DNA of 49,955 bases from an uncultured Bacilli bacterium (GCA_947624915.1 CANQMF010000002.1:1-49955), one strand, 5' to 3'; positions 23,578-33,248 are shown, numbered from the stretch's first letter. A program made the numbers and translations. The notes: a model not told the origin generated them from the sequence alone.

Positions 23578-25546
23578 TTATATTCCTCCTTATCAGTCCT
23601 ATAAACATTATAACAAACATTATTATAATTGCCACAACAGATACATTTAAATAGACATCTAACAATAACAAAATACCTATAATAACAAAGTCAAACCAAG
23701 GATGCTCCTTCTTAATATCTAAGTTGTCATTGCGATACTTTCTATTGAAAATATATTGTAACAATACTTTACAAGATATATACCAAGGTATTGATAAAGC
23801 AATAAAACTGATAACCCCAAAGTATGTTATCCATAAAATATTGCCCTTACATAAATAAAGGTATAAAAAATAAATAGCGGATAAGCAAGATAAAAATGCT
23901 TCTAATAAGCAATGAAACAAGTCTAATTTCTGAACAGTATTAAAAAAACTATTCTTGTTTAAAGACCACTTAAATAAAATAATATTATTTTTCAATATAA
24001 CTTCTTTATTATAAGATAATTTCTCATGTTTACGATAAATTACCCCACCCTTTAAACAATTGACATGAATTAAATTACTTGGTTTCCTGTTTTGTAATAA
24101 AAGGCGATACACCTCCAGATTAATAATATAATTATAATAAGTTATTACGTTATCAAGTCGCAGACGACCATACTCACTAAAAGATGCGTATCCTCTAACT
24201 ACTTTATTTTGATGAATTAATGGTTTATTGTATGGATGCTCTAAAATATTAACTAACCTAAGTAGATCAATATTGTCTTTTATATCAATTAAGTATTTAT
24301 ACTCTTCATAAAAATGGCTATGACCGACAAAAAAATTATAATCATCATTCTCATTTATTTTATTAAATAGAAGGTCAATAAATTGATCTATGGCACCACT
24401 TTTATTTCCATCACCATACCATAACATTCCATGTTTAGACCTTTTTCGATAAACAAAATAAAAAAGATTATTGTGATACTTATTATTTAATTCATTTACA
24501 ATATCTAAGCCTGCTGTTAAAATTTCATCATCAAAGGGTTCTATCTGATGATCACACTTTGTACAATCAACCAGCAAAGTAAAATGGATGTTAGGATTAT
24601 TAATATCTAAACACATATTCTCTAATACAGATAATTCGTTTAAAACATCATCTGAATTATTTAAAACAACATATTTTACACACATTGTTTTAGGAATCAT
24701 TACATCATCATTCTCCAAAATTACTGAGTTAGGAACTAACCATGAAAGTACCCTATAGAAAAAATAATAGCTAAAAGGAATAATAAAAAGACTAAATAAA
24801 TCATGATGCAAATACTGATATAACACCAAACTTAAAATAATAGCTAAAATAAATGAAATTATAACAAGCAAGATACTAACTTTTGCATAATTAATTCTTT
24901 TAAATAAGAAATTTGCCAAAGATTGCTTTTTATCTACTAAATTTTTAACGCATTGAAACTCACTCAACTGCTTATTTTTACTTAACTTAATAATTTTTTC
25001 GCGATATTTTATCCTTGTACTAATACTAGAATTTTTATATTCCTTTAATGTCAATAACAATTGTTCTGTACTACTGACCTTTTCCAAAATATTTTCTTCA
25101 TCAAAATATTGGAAATAATTAATACTATTAATAATATTATAAACGTTTTTATACTTTCTAACGCTATAATTAATTATCTGATCTGGTTCACACATTATAA
25201 TAGAATACAATGCATCTATCATAATATGATAAAATATTATCTTTAAATTTTTTATTTCCCAGAAAGAAAGATGTTGCTTATAAATCTTTGTATATTTGTT
25301 TAAATCCTCAATAATATCATTATCCCTAATATAATAATTTTTATTTTTAGTTTGTTCACTCAAAAAAGCAAATAATTGGTTAGGGAAATAATACTTTCTT
25401 TTATATTTTATAAATTTTATATTTGATAATAAATACTTATTCAACTTATTTATTTCAATATTTTTCTTTTGCAATTTTTTTAAACGTTGACAATATTTTT
25501 TCAAGTATTTCTCTTTTTGTTTTATATTTTTTCTGTATTTAAACAT
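23570..25546 (-). CDS. Divergent NdvB/GT84-like membrane protein without intact catalytic motifs
   Basis: The 658-residue protein resembles the N-terminal half of cyclic beta-1,2-glucan synthase (NdvB/Cgs, GT84). Residues about 130-215 (INSINYFQYFDEENILEKVS, then STRIKYREKIIKL) match the region before the glycosyltransferase domain. Two membrane helices follow (about 220-275). A GT-like domain has IHFTLLVDCTK, PFDDEIL, then LWYGDGNKSGAIDQF and ILEHPYNKP...VVRGYASFSEYGRL. The C-terminal end has four more helices (about 550-650). The DADT, acidic ED and HRW motifs expected of an active enzyme appear replaced (for example VGHSH). The GH94 phosphorylase part of NdvB (about 2,800 residues) is absent. 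Start at 25546 with GGAGG 4 nt upstream. It follows a PAP2 gene and overlaps pgi. Confidence 0.6.
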   Translation of the reverse strand: MFKYRKNIKQKEKYLKKYCQRLKKLQKKNIEINKLNKYLLSNIKFIKYKRKYYFPNQLFAFLSEQTKNKNYYIRDNDIIEDLNKYTKIYKQHLSFWEIKNLKIIFYHIMIDALYSIIMCEPDQIINYSVRKYKNVYNIINSINYFQYFDEENILEKVSSTEQLLLTLKEYKNSSISTRIKYREKIIKLSKNKQLSEFQCVKNLVDKKQSLANFLFKRINYAKVSILLVIISFILAIILSLVLYQYLHHDLFSLFIIPFSYYFFYRVLSWLVPNSVILENDDVMIPKTMCVKYVVLNNSDDVLNELSVLENMCLDINNPNIHFTLLVDCTKCDHQIEPFDDEILTAGLDIVNELNNKYHNNLFYFVYRKRSKHGMLWYGDGNKSGAIDQFIDLLFNKINENDDYNFFVGHSHFYEEYKYLIDIKDNIDLLRLVNILEHPYNKPLIHQNKVVRGYASFSEYGRLRLDNVITYYNYIINLEVYRLLLQNRKPSNLIHVNCLKGGVIYRKHEKLSYNKEVILKNNIILFKWSLNKNSFFNTVQKLDLFHCLLEAFLSCLSAIYFLYLYLCKGNILWITYFGVISFIALSIPWYISCKVLLQYIFNRKYRNDNLDIKKEHPWFDFVIIGILLLLDVYLNVSVVAIIIMFVIMFIGLIRRNING

Positions 25547-25585
25547 GATACCTCCAACAAAATAAAACATATAGGTAATAACTTA

Positions 25586-26182
25586 CTATATGTCCTTATT
25601 ATTTAAATATTCTGTATAAAACATTAACCAAGTTATTGAAATACAAGCACCTAAAGTGATATCACTAAAGAAGTGAACACCTAAATATACCCGACTTATT
25701 GGAATAACAACAATCATTACCATTGTTAATACAATAAGTATATGGCGTAATTTTTTATTCATTTTACTTCGATATAGATAATATAAAATAAGCCCATAGG
25801 CCGCAATTGCCGTCATAGCATGACCGCTAGGAAAACTGTAGCCCGTTTCATCGATTATATTTATACCAATTGGCCTTTCACGCATAAATATATTTTTTAA
25901 CACAAAATTGATAATAGAAATAATCAAAATATTAAATAAGAAGTATAAACCTCTCCTTCGATTGGCACATACAACAATACCTATTAAAACAATAGTACCA
26001 ATTACTCCCCCAACATAAGTAAATAAAATAAAAATTCTAGTTACTACAGGATGTTTTAATTTTATAATTAACTTATAAAATAAATCATCAAATGGTGTAA
26101 ACGAAAAAACATAATAATTGATAATCAGCAAAAATGTAATTAAAATGCATAAAATGGCAATAAATAGTTTCTTCTTATTCAT
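25586..26182 (-). CDS. PAP2-family membrane phosphatase
   Basis: Type 2 phosphatidic acid phosphatases act on lipid phosphates such as undecaprenyl pyrophosphate or phosphatidylglycerol phosphate. The 198-residue protein has about five to six membrane helices and the three active-site motifs: K-x6-RP (KNIFMRERP), PSGH (FPSGHAMTA) and SR-x5-H-x3-D (SRVYLGVHFFSD). Its start overlaps the upstream small gene by 4 bp, and the GT84-like gene follows 39 bp downstream. A role in undecaprenyl phosphate recycling would fit wall or glycan synthesis, but this is inference. Confidence 0.88.
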   Translation of the reverse strand: MNKKKLFIAILCILITFLLIINYYVFSFTPFDDLFYKLIIKLKHPVVTRIFILFTYVGGVIGTIVLIGIVVCANRRRGLYFLFNILIISIINFVLKNIFMRERPIGINIIDETGYSFPSGHAMTAIAAYGLILYYLYRSKMNKKLRHILIVLTMVMIVVIPISRVYLGVHFFSDITLGACISITWLMFYTEYLNNKDI

Positions 26183-26421
26183 TTATGTGTATTATGATAA
26201 TAATTAAATTCTGCTAAACTAGATTGTAACCAATCTAGCTCATCATAATTTATATCATCTTTATACCTTTCAATTAAATTAATCAATTCATCAAGACTAC
26301 CACAATTTTGATATTGAATTCCATAACTAGTTAATATATCCATTTGTTCGCCGGTCAAAAAAATGCCGTTCTTATTATACTGAATAAAATATTTTTCATT
26401 GTTATCCACCTCTAATTGCAT
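26179..26421 (-). CDS. Small acidic protein of unknown function
   Basis: The protein has about 80 residues, is rich in Tyr, Asn and Asp, and I do not recognise it. It contains GIFLTGEQMDILTSYGIQYQ, which has the feel of a small helical domain, and no membrane segment or signal. I chose the ATG at 26421, preceded by GGGTGATT, over a GTG four codons earlier inside that site. It starts the transcription unit small protein, PAP2, GT84-like, pgi, and overlaps PAP2 by 4 bp, so it is a real coupled gene. Confidence 0.65.
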   Translation of the reverse strand: MQLEVDNNEKYFIQYNKNGIFLTGEQMDILTSYGIQYQNCGSLDELINLIERYKDDINYDELDWLQSSLAEFNYYHNTHK

Positions 26422-26459
26422 CCAATCACCCACTCGATTTATTTTTGTTAAACATTATC

Positions 26460-26468
26460 ATTATATCA
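26460..26468 (-). promoter_or_regulatory. Extended -10 promoter of the small protein-PAP2-GT84-pgi operon
   Basis: On the minus strand TGATATAAT (26468-26460) is a perfect TATAAT with the extended TG. No clear -35 is found, because the upstream DNA is the ynbB terminator. Confidence 0.5.
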
Positions 26469-26475
26469 TAACTAT

Positions 26476-26521
26476 CAAAAAAAGAGTTAAAATTATACTT
26501 AATTGTACTAATTTAAACTCT
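26476..26521 (-). terminator. Terminator of the fabG-ynbB operon
   Basis: AGAGTTAAAATT (26483-26494) and AATTTAAACTCT (26510-26521) form a 12-bp stem with one mismatch, and a T-tract follows on the minus strand. Confidence 0.75.
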
Positions 26522-26533
26522 AAAAAATATTAA

Positions 26534-27787
26534 TTATTTATTTTGTAATAATCTATCTATGGCATGCATTACGCCTAAGCGACCATACTCATAGGTTAAT
26601 CCCCCTTGTTGATAAGCAATATATGGTGTTCTTAGTGGTCCATCACATGATAGTTCAATAGATGAGCCTTGTGTAAATGCTCCAGATGCCATAATAACTT
26701 TATCATCATAGCCAGGCATATCAGCAGGTTCTGGTAAAACAAAAGAATCAATTGGAGACCCCATTTGGATGCCCTGACAATAATTAATCAAGTCTTTATC
26801 ATTACCAAAAATAATATTTTGAACAATATCTGCTCTTTGATCATCCCATCTCGGTTCAACCTCATAGCCAAGCTCTTCTAATACTTTACTCGTTAATATA
26901 GCTGTCTTTAAACTGCTTGCTACAGCTGATGGTGCCAAAAATAATCCCTGTAACAAAGACTTATTAATACCTAAAGTTGGTCCAACTTCTCTACCCTCCC
27001 CAGGTAAAGTCAATCTCTCACCACATAGATCTACCAAGTCCTTACGTCCAGCAATATAGGCACCATTAGGAGCAATACCTCCTCCTAAATTTTTAATTAA
27101 AGAGCCAACCATAATATCAGCACCTACTTGTGTAGGTTCCTTATCACTAACCAATTCACAGTAACAATTATCAACCATAATAATAACATCTTTATCAATA
27201 TTACGGATAAATGAAATAACTTTAGCAACCCTTTCAATGGTTAGGCTTTTTCTTGTAGAATATCCCTTCGATCTTTGAATTTCAATCAACTTTACTTTAT
27301 TTTTTTTCAAATAAGTCGCTATTTTATCGTAGTCAAAATCATTATCAATCAAGTCTATTTCATCATAGTGAACCCCAAAAGTCGCCAAAGAACTAGCATT
27401 TTCCCTAATACCAATCACTTCATGTAAAGTGTCATATGGTGTTCCCGTTATGCTAAGTAACAAATCATTAGGGCGCAAAAGGGCAAATAAAGTAATAGCT
27501 AAAGCATGACTACCTGATATCATCTGATTACGAACTAAAGCATCTGGTGCACCTAAAACATCAGCAAATATTTTTTCAATTACATCCCTACCTAAATCAT
27601 CATAACCATATCCAGTTGTAGAATCAAAATGATTTGTAGAAACATGAAACTTTTGAAAAGCTTTCAGTACTTTTAAACTGTTTTTTTGAGCCTGTTCATC
27701 AATATTTTCAAAAATATCTTTTAATTCTTTTTCAGCTTGTTTTACCATATCATATGTTTCGCGATTAATAGCTAAATTATCTAACAT
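26534..27787 (-). CDS. ynbB: YnbB-like PLP-dependent lyase (methionine gamma-lyase family)
   Basis: This belongs to the fold-type I PLP enzymes of the Cys/Met metabolism superfamily, historically annotated as aluminium resistance protein. The 417-residue protein has FQKFHVSTNHFDSTTGYGYDD near the N-terminus, the cofactor region MISGSHALAITLFALLRPND, MVDNCYCELVSDKEP and the PLP lysine in GSLIKNLGGG. Near the C-terminus it has MASGAFTQGSSIELSCDGP. Length is normal. Its start overlaps the fabG-like stop by 7 bp. The reaction is not settled for the family. Confidence 0.9.
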   Translation of the reverse strand: MLDNLAINRETYDMVKQAEKELKDIFENIDEQAQKNSLKVLKAFQKFHVSTNHFDSTTGYGYDDLGRDVIEKIFADVLGAPDALVRNQMISGSHALAITLFALLRPNDLLLSITGTPYDTLHEVIGIRENASSLATFGVHYDEIDLIDNDFDYDKIATYLKKNKVKLIEIQRSKGYSTRKSLTIERVAKVISFIRNIDKDVIIMVDNCYCELVSDKEPTQVGADIMVGSLIKNLGGGIAPNGAYIAGRKDLVDLCGERLTLPGEGREVGPTLGINKSLLQGLFLAPSAVASSLKTAILTSKVLEELGYEVEPRWDDQRADIVQNIIFGNDKDLINYCQGIQMGSPIDSFVLPEPADMPGYDDKVIMASGAFTQGSSIELSCDGPLRTPYIAYQQGGLTYEYGRLGVMHAIDRLLQNK

Positions 27788-28512
27788 TTACTACCTCCAT
27801 CTATCCTAACAACAGTGTTATTAATATAGCTAGCATCACTAGTTGATAAAAAATAAATAACATTAGCAATCTCTTCTGGCTTAGCAAATCGCTCTAAAAG
27901 AATTTTAGAACATTCTTCTTGAATATAGTTTTCATCTAATGCTTTATTCATATCAGTTAGTACCCAACCTGGAGCTACTGCATTAACCCTAATATCAGGG
28001 GCATAAACTTGTGCTAAATTATGCGTTAATGATATCAATCCCGATTTTGAAGCATCATAATCTAAACTATAAGGATAATAAGTATCTATAGCATTAGTTG
28101 ATGATACCATTATAATAGAACTACCTTTTGGCATATATTTAGAACATTTTCTAGAAATAAGAAAAGGTGCTACTAAATTAATGTCCAATATTTTCATAAA
28201 GTCATCTTTAGTTTTTTCTTCATAAACAGTATCAATGGCAATCCCAGCATTGTTAACTAACACATCTATTTTACCGTAGTGTTCCACTACCTTATCAACC
28301 ATCTTGTCAATATCTTCTTCTTTACTAATATCTGCTTTTAAAACTAAATTATCATTACCATATTTCAACGTTTCATTTAAAGTTTTTAAAGCACCATCTT
28401 TATTATTACAGTAGTTGATTACTACATTAAATCCTTCTTTAGCAAATTTAATAGCCGTACTTGCACCAATACCTGAAGACGCCCCAGTTACTATAACTAC
28501 TTTTTTGTCCAT
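27781..28512 (-). CDS. fabG: Short-chain dehydrogenase, FabG-like
   Basis: NAD(P)-dependent oxidoreductase with a Rossmann fold. The 243-residue protein has TGASSGIG (cofactor), the NNAG motif, a Ser in MVSSTNA and the catalytic YDASK, then NAVAPGW. This fits 3-oxoacyl-ACP reductase (FabG), but the isolated position next to ynbB, outside a fatty-acid synthesis cluster, leaves other substrates open. The catalytic tetrad Asn-Ser-Tyr-Lys appears complete. It overlaps ynbB by 7 bp and lies 17 bp downstream of the TPR gene. Confidence 0.8.
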   Translation of the reverse strand: MDKKVVIVTGASSGIGASTAIKFAKEGFNVVINYCNNKDGALKTLNETLKYGNDNLVLKADISKEEDIDKMVDKVVEHYGKIDVLVNNAGIAIDTVYEEKTKDDFMKILDINLVAPFLISRKCSKYMPKGSSIIMVSSTNAIDTYYPYSLDYDASKSGLISLTHNLAQVYAPDIRVNAVAPGWVLTDMNKALDENYIQEECSKILLERFAKPEEIANVIYFLSTSDASYINNTVVRIDGGSKC

Positions 28513-28529
28513 AATTCACCTCTTAATAA

Positions 28530-29876
28530 CTATAACTCTTTCCTCTTTTCTTTCCCTTTTGTGATAAGTTCAATATTTCCCGTAAATATATCATTGTCAA
28601 TATCAATAATTACTGCCCGACTAAAATCATGTATTTCTAATAAATATTTAGTAAAAACTTCATTTGAAGTCAAAATATCATCTGTACAAGACAAGTTTAA
28701 AATCCGCCTACTATACTTTTTATAGTCAAGGTCATTTAAATAATAATTAATGTAAAATAAATAATAATAACTCTCTTTCAAACGATAATGAGAATTTGTT
28801 GTCAAATAGGTTAGAAAATATTTTTTGGCATTTTTATACATTTTCTGTTTAAATTCTATAACTCCCATTGCATATATAAAATATGAATTTTGTGTTTTTG
28901 CATAGCTTTCATTACATAAATTTTTAGCTTCCTGATAATTTTCATTATCAATTAAGTTTGTTAGCATAACTTTAAGTTTCTCAGCTTCAGAGTGTGTATT
29001 TAAATATTTATCCTTTTCATTAACTATCTTAACATAATGATTTAATTTATTACTATGTGGTTCCAGTTCCAAAGCTCGTTTAATATACATAATAGCCTGG
29101 CCATCATTTTCAAAGGCTAATGAAATTTCAATTAAATAGTATAAAATATTAATGTTATATGGAAAAAGTTCATATAATTGATTTAAAAGTAAATACCTTT
29201 GACCCAAATTATCTGAAGTAGCAAGTAGATGTTTCAATTCTGTTACTTCACTAGCATTAACAATATTTTTAACTTTTAAAATCAAAATTTCTATGTACGA
29301 TAAATCAATATGATAATCATACTTCTTAATAAGTTTAACACAAATTAACAAATGTTTTAATGCCTTATTAAAATCATTCTCATTCAAATAATTAACCAAA
29401 AGTTGATAATTTCTTAATAATGGTATGTTCTTTATTCTTTGACCTAAAATAGTGTTATCAAACTTTATAGTAAATTGATCATCTTTAGTCAAATTATTAA
29501 TCAACTTTATATAAATATCTACATTTATATTAGAAAGCCGAGAATATTGTTTAATATAAAATAAAGCTTTTTGATAATCTCCCAGATTAACATATGCCTT
29601 AAATAAACCATAGTAAGATGACGGTAGTTGCTGATTAAGCTCTATAGCCTTTTCAAAATTTTCTTTAGCCCCCTCGTTATTAGATTCTAATAAATTAATT
29701 TTACCTAAAAGAATGTATGACTTTGCATCTATCCTACCAGTTATATTAATAAGGTCATATGCCTGTTGCTTCATATTCGTAATATCTTCACTATCAATAT
29801 TTCTTTTCAATAATTTTCTTCGTATGGAATTGTCCAAATTAATTCTTTGAAGTAATTTAGTTGTTGTTTGTTTCAT
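28530..29876 (-). CDS. Tetratricopeptide repeat protein
   Basis: This 448-residue cytoplasmic protein is built of helical repeats. TPR-like units are visible, for example AKENFEKAIELNQQLPSSYYGLF then YVNLGDYQKALFYIKQY, and later DGQAIMYIKRALELEPHSNKL. I start at the ATG at 29876, preceded by AAGGAGATTTAT; an open frame 17 codons longer has no ribosome binding site. No enzymatic domain is seen. It stands at the head of the TPR-fabG-ynbB run, all in close order, which suggests co-transcription. Confidence 0.8.
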   Translation of the reverse strand: MKQTTTKLLQRINLDNSIRRKLLKRNIDSEDITNMKQQAYDLINITGRIDAKSYILLGKINLLESNNEGAKENFEKAIELNQQLPSSYYGLFKAYVNLGDYQKALFYIKQYSRLSNINVDIYIKLINNLTKDDQFTIKFDNTILGQRIKNIPLLRNYQLLVNYLNENDFNKALKHLLICVKLIKKYDYHIDLSYIEILILKVKNIVNASEVTELKHLLATSDNLGQRYLLLNQLYELFPYNINILYYLIEISLAFENDGQAIMYIKRALELEPHSNKLNHYVKIVNEKDKYLNTHSEAEKLKVMLTNLIDNENYQEAKNLCNESYAKTQNSYFIYAMGVIEFKQKMYKNAKKYFLTYLTTNSHYRLKESYYYLFYINYYLNDLDYKKYSRRILNLSCTDDILTSNEVFTKYLLEIHDFSRAVIIDIDNDIFTGNIELITKGKEKRKEL

Positions 29877-29997
29877 ATAAATCTCCTTAGCCTGTAGTAT
29901 TTTAACAATACTTAAATAAAATGTCAATACCTTTTGCCAATATCATATTATGCCAACTTTTGGGAAAAAATCTTTAGATCTAAATAATTAACTCCAA

Positions 29998-30026
29998 TTG
30001 ACAAATAAAACACTAGATGTTAGTAT
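29998..30026 (+). promoter_or_regulatory. Sigma-A promoter of the PP2C gene
   Basis: A perfect TTGACA (29998-30003) and TAGTAT (30021-30026) are 17 bp apart. The ribosome binding site TAGGAG follows before the ATG. Confidence 0.75.
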
Positions 30027-30054
30027 ATTAATCGTGTATTTAGGAGTGAATTAA

Positions 30055-30858
30055 ATGTTTAGCTTTTTAAAAAAAGATATACTTATTTCTAAAACTAATA
30101 TTGGACTAGTAAAAAGTAAAAATGAAGATAGTTGCATAACTATTAAACACCCCAATAATAAAAAGATTAAACTATTGGCAGTAGCTGATGGATTAAGTGG
30201 TTATGCTCAAGGTGAACTAGCATCACATTTTGCCATATCATGTTTAGAAAAGTGGTTTAAAGGCACTAAAACCAATATTTTAAATTCAGTTTTATTATGT
30301 ACAGAAAGCTTATACAAAACTATTATTAATATAAATAATTCCTTATATAATAAAGAGTATAATAGATCTAAATGCGCTACAACATTAACATGTGCTATTA
30401 TTACCGAAAGAATAACTATTATAGCTAACATCGGTGATTCTAGAGCTTACGCTATTAAAGGAAAAAATATCAAACAGTTGACTAAGGATGACTCTTTAAT
30501 TTGGGCATATTACGAATATGGTAAACTTACTAAAGATGACTTACGCTTTCATAGTCAAAATAATTTAGTCACTAAATGTATTGGTCATGAATATAATACT
30601 AAGCCAACAATACTACTAGTGAACAATAACAGTTATACAGGTTTATTATTAATGACCGATGGAATTACAGATTGCTTATCAGATGAAAAGATCCAGTTTA
30701 TTGTTGATAAAAATCATGGCAAAAATATTGCATCTAAATTACTTTATGAAGCAATATATCGTAAACAAAATGATATTGTTCCAAATGGTATTGCTTTTCA
30801 TAATATTAGAAATGGTCAAGATAATGCTACTGTTGCCTTGTATATTAAATACATTTAA
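30055..30858 (+). CDS. PP2C-family Ser/Thr protein phosphatase
   Basis: Mn2+/Mg2+-dependent phosphatase that removes phosphate from Ser/Thr residues. The 267-residue protein has KNEDS, AVADGLSG (VADGMGG in PrpC, with the metal Asp kept), ANIGDSRAY, LLMTDGITD and GQDNATVAL, so all metal ligands are present. The N-terminus lacks a membrane anchor. The usual partner kinase (PrkC/Stk1) is not next door. The gene faces, and shares a bidirectional terminator with, the two unknown genes at 30879-33071, so a link to them would be inference. Confidence 0.87.
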   Translation: MFSFLKKDILISKTNIGLVKSKNEDSCITIKHPNNKKIKLLAVADGLSGYAQGELASHFAISCLEKWFKGTKTNILNSVLLCTESLYKTIININNSLYNKEYNRSKCATTLTCAIITERITIIANIGDSRAYAIKGKNIKQLTKDDSLIWAYYEYGKLTKDDLRFHSQNNLVTKCIGHEYNTKPTILLVNNNSYTGLLLMTDGITDCLSDEKIQFIVDKNHGKNIASKLLYEAIYRKQNDIVPNGIAFHNIRNGQDNATVALYIKYI

Positions 30859-30861
30859 ATA

Positions 30862-30895
30862 ATGAAAAGAAGTGAATATCACTTCTTTTCATTAT
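30862..30895. terminator. Bidirectional terminator between the PP2C gene and the acidic protein gene
   Basis: AATGAAAAGAAGTGA pairs perfectly with TCACTTCTTTTCATT around a three-base loop. The stop codon of the minus-strand gene (30879) sits inside the hairpin. Confidence 0.7.
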
Positions 30896-31454
30896 CGTTA
30901 ACACTTTTAAAAAATATATCCAATGGTGAGCCTTCATTTTTTAAATTATTTTGCTCTTGAAAATCATTTGCTACAGTGACTTGTTTTAATTCGCCAACAC
31001 CACTATCAGTACTAGCTATAATATCACTATTCTTATTACCATCGTTCTCATCCAGTAATAATTCGTCATCACTAGCTATATAACTATCCTGTTTAGATTC
31101 CATTTCTAGCATACCTTTCATATCACTATCATTTTTAATACTACTTTCTTTAGACGATTTATCAATATCATTATCAATATTTAATAAAGATATTTTAATA
31201 TTTGTTAATCTATCCATAAAAGAAGAAGCCATTTTTTTGACATTGTCATCGGTTTCATTAACATCCTCTTTTGAATCATGAATATCCTTTTCAACAACAA
31301 CTTCAAAATTTCCATCATTATTGATATAATCGTAAAAATCTATCAATTTATTCTTTAAATTAATATCTTTTTGTTCATAATAGGAGATGCCCTCTTGTAG
31401 CAACATATTTATATTGCTTAATAAATATTTGTAAACTTTATCTTCTTCATCCAT
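30879..31454 (-). CDS. Unknown acidic, low-complexity protein
   Basis: This 191-residue protein is very acidic (many Asp, Glu, Ser, Asn) and probably largely unstructured beyond a helical N-terminal part (about 1-50, DEEDKVYKYLLSNINMLLQE). It ends in SPLDIFFKSVNDNEKK. There is no membrane helix or Cys motif. The ATG at 31454 has AGGTGA 5 nt upstream, and that site overlaps the stop of the previous gene, so the two are coupled. I cannot assign a family. Confidence 0.65.
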   Translation of the reverse strand: MDEEDKVYKYLLSNINMLLQEGISYYEQKDINLKNKLIDFYDYINNDGNFEVVVEKDIHDSKEDVNETDDNVKKMASSFMDRLTNIKISLLNIDNDIDKSSKESSIKNDSDMKGMLEMESKQDSYIASDDELLLDENDGNKNSDIIASTDSGVGELKQVTVANDFQEQNNLKNEGSPLDIFFKSVNDNEKK

Positions 31455-31463
31455 AATTTTCAC

Positions 31464-33071
31464 CTAATTTTCTTTTGATAATTTGTCAGCCCTTTTTCTA
31501 ATAATATTCATTTGTCGCTCAATCATTTCCTTACGTTTTATTAGTTTATTAATACTATATAACTTGCTATACTCATTTACAGCCAATGATTCAGATACAT
31601 TTTCCTTAACTTTAGCAAGGCCTATCTCTTTAATAATATCAGCTAAATCTTTTTCTAAATATTGATAAACTCGCGTATCAATTAAGCTTAACCCTGTTGA
31701 TTCATCACATAAATCTTGAACTGATAAAGTCATTTCATTTTTTAAATCATAAAGGGCGCGATCATAGATATCATCCACATATAAATCTTCAGCATATTTT
31801 ATTTTATAACTATCCAACTGGTCCTCAAGTTGTTCTAAACTAACATTATACTTTTGAATCAAATAATCATTTTGATATTCTCGAACCTTTTGTTCAAACA
31901 AAGCACTTGGGTACTTTATTTTTTCGTCGACTACTTTTTGTCGTGCCTCCCAAAAGCTTTGATTTAATCTAGAGCAACTATTTTTATAGATCGCAAAATC
32001 ATTTTCTTTTTCTTCATGACTAACTTGAGAAATACTTCTCTCTAAATTTTCACTAGCTACTTCTGACTGGAAACTATCCTGAGTAATTTCATTAATGATA
32101 TCTTTAATACTCTTTTCACCAGATTTCAAATCTTGCAAAGCAGTTTTTAATTTACCGGTATAATCTTGTATTTTTGCCATTTCCTCATCAATAACAGTAG
32201 TAAGTTTTTGGCGATTATTTAAAGAGCCATTATTATCTTCAGTCAAGCCATTTAGATGACTCAATGTATTTCCTATACATTGAATTTCTTCCTCCATGAT
32301 CCCTTCAATCAGTTTTAATGGAACTCGATATCCATGATTTAAATTTTCACCATCTATGTCTAAATGTTTCAATTCTTCTAATTTATCCAAAATATTAGTG
32401 TGTTCATTTTTCAATTTATTACATAAGTCTTTTAGATTAATATCATAATCCTGACTAACCATCATTTGATAAGCTTCAGAACTTATTTTGTCAATTCGCT
32501 TTTTTTCAAAACTAATAACGTCTTTTAACTTATTAATAACATGAATGTCCTTAGGATCATCGCCAAAGGTAATTCCTTCAATCATTGCACTAATTCTATC
32601 TTTTAATTTACATATTTTCTCTAATTCATCCTGAACAATTTGTTTAAAGCTATGATTATCATGATCATCCAAAACTTGCCTTGCATTTTTAGCAATAGCA
32701 AAAACTTTATCACTTTCACTATTTATAACTGCTTGTAAAGTATTAACAATTCCCTCAAAATTGTCATCATTAAGTTTAATTTCATCAATTATAATTTGCT
32801 CAACATTCTTTCTTAACTCATCACTTTTATCATTAATTAAATTGATAATAGCATTATTCTCTTTAAGCAACTGATGGATTGAGTCAATAGAACTTAAATA
32901 CTTATCTATCTGTTGTCTACGAACATCCTCACTTAAAATATTATTTTCTTTGATACTGTCAATATGGGATTGATGAAACGCAATTATATCTTTTTGGCAA
33001 TTTACTATGGAACCTAAAATATTGTCCAATACTTTAATGGCCATTTTATAAACATCATAGTCTTTATACAT
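31464..33071 (-). CDS. Long coiled-coil protein of unknown function
   Basis: I do not recognise this 535-residue protein. It is almost entirely alpha-helical with long charged heptad-like stretches (for example about 95-330 and 400-520) and no membrane segment, signal peptide or nucleotide-binding motif. It has few Cys. I start at the ATG at 33071, which has AGAGGGGA 5 nt upstream. Twelve more codons are open but have no such site. It is coupled to the acidic protein gene downstream by a 9-bp gap. The pair looks like a scaffold and partner; that is inference only. Confidence 0.65.
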   Translation of the reverse strand: MYKDYDVYKMAIKVLDNILGSIVNCQKDIIAFHQSHIDSIKENNILSEDVRRQQIDKYLSSIDSIHQLLKENNAIINLINDKSDELRKNVEQIIIDEIKLNDDNFEGIVNTLQAVINSESDKVFAIAKNARQVLDDHDNHSFKQIVQDELEKICKLKDRISAMIEGITFGDDPKDIHVINKLKDVISFEKKRIDKISSEAYQMMVSQDYDINLKDLCNKLKNEHTNILDKLEELKHLDIDGENLNHGYRVPLKLIEGIMEEEIQCIGNTLSHLNGLTEDNNGSLNNRQKLTTVIDEEMAKIQDYTGKLKTALQDLKSGEKSIKDIINEITQDSFQSEVASENLERSISQVSHEEKENDFAIYKNSCSRLNQSFWEARQKVVDEKIKYPSALFEQKVREYQNDYLIQKYNVSLEQLEDQLDSYKIKYAEDLYVDDIYDRALYDLKNEMTLSVQDLCDESTGLSLIDTRVYQYLEKDLADIIKEIGLAKVKENVSESLAVNEYSKLYSINKLIKRKEMIERQMNIIRKRADKLSKEN

Positions 33072-33248
33072 ATTATCCCCTCTTATTCTTCTAGTATAAT
33101 GATACACTATTTATAAAAAATTTACAACCAAAAAGGTCTACCTGAGCATAATAGAATAAACACTTTTATTTAGACTAAATCATGCTTATATTGTAATAAA
33201 ATAATATTGATTGTAATATATCATGACATACAATAAAAGCATTTAGTA

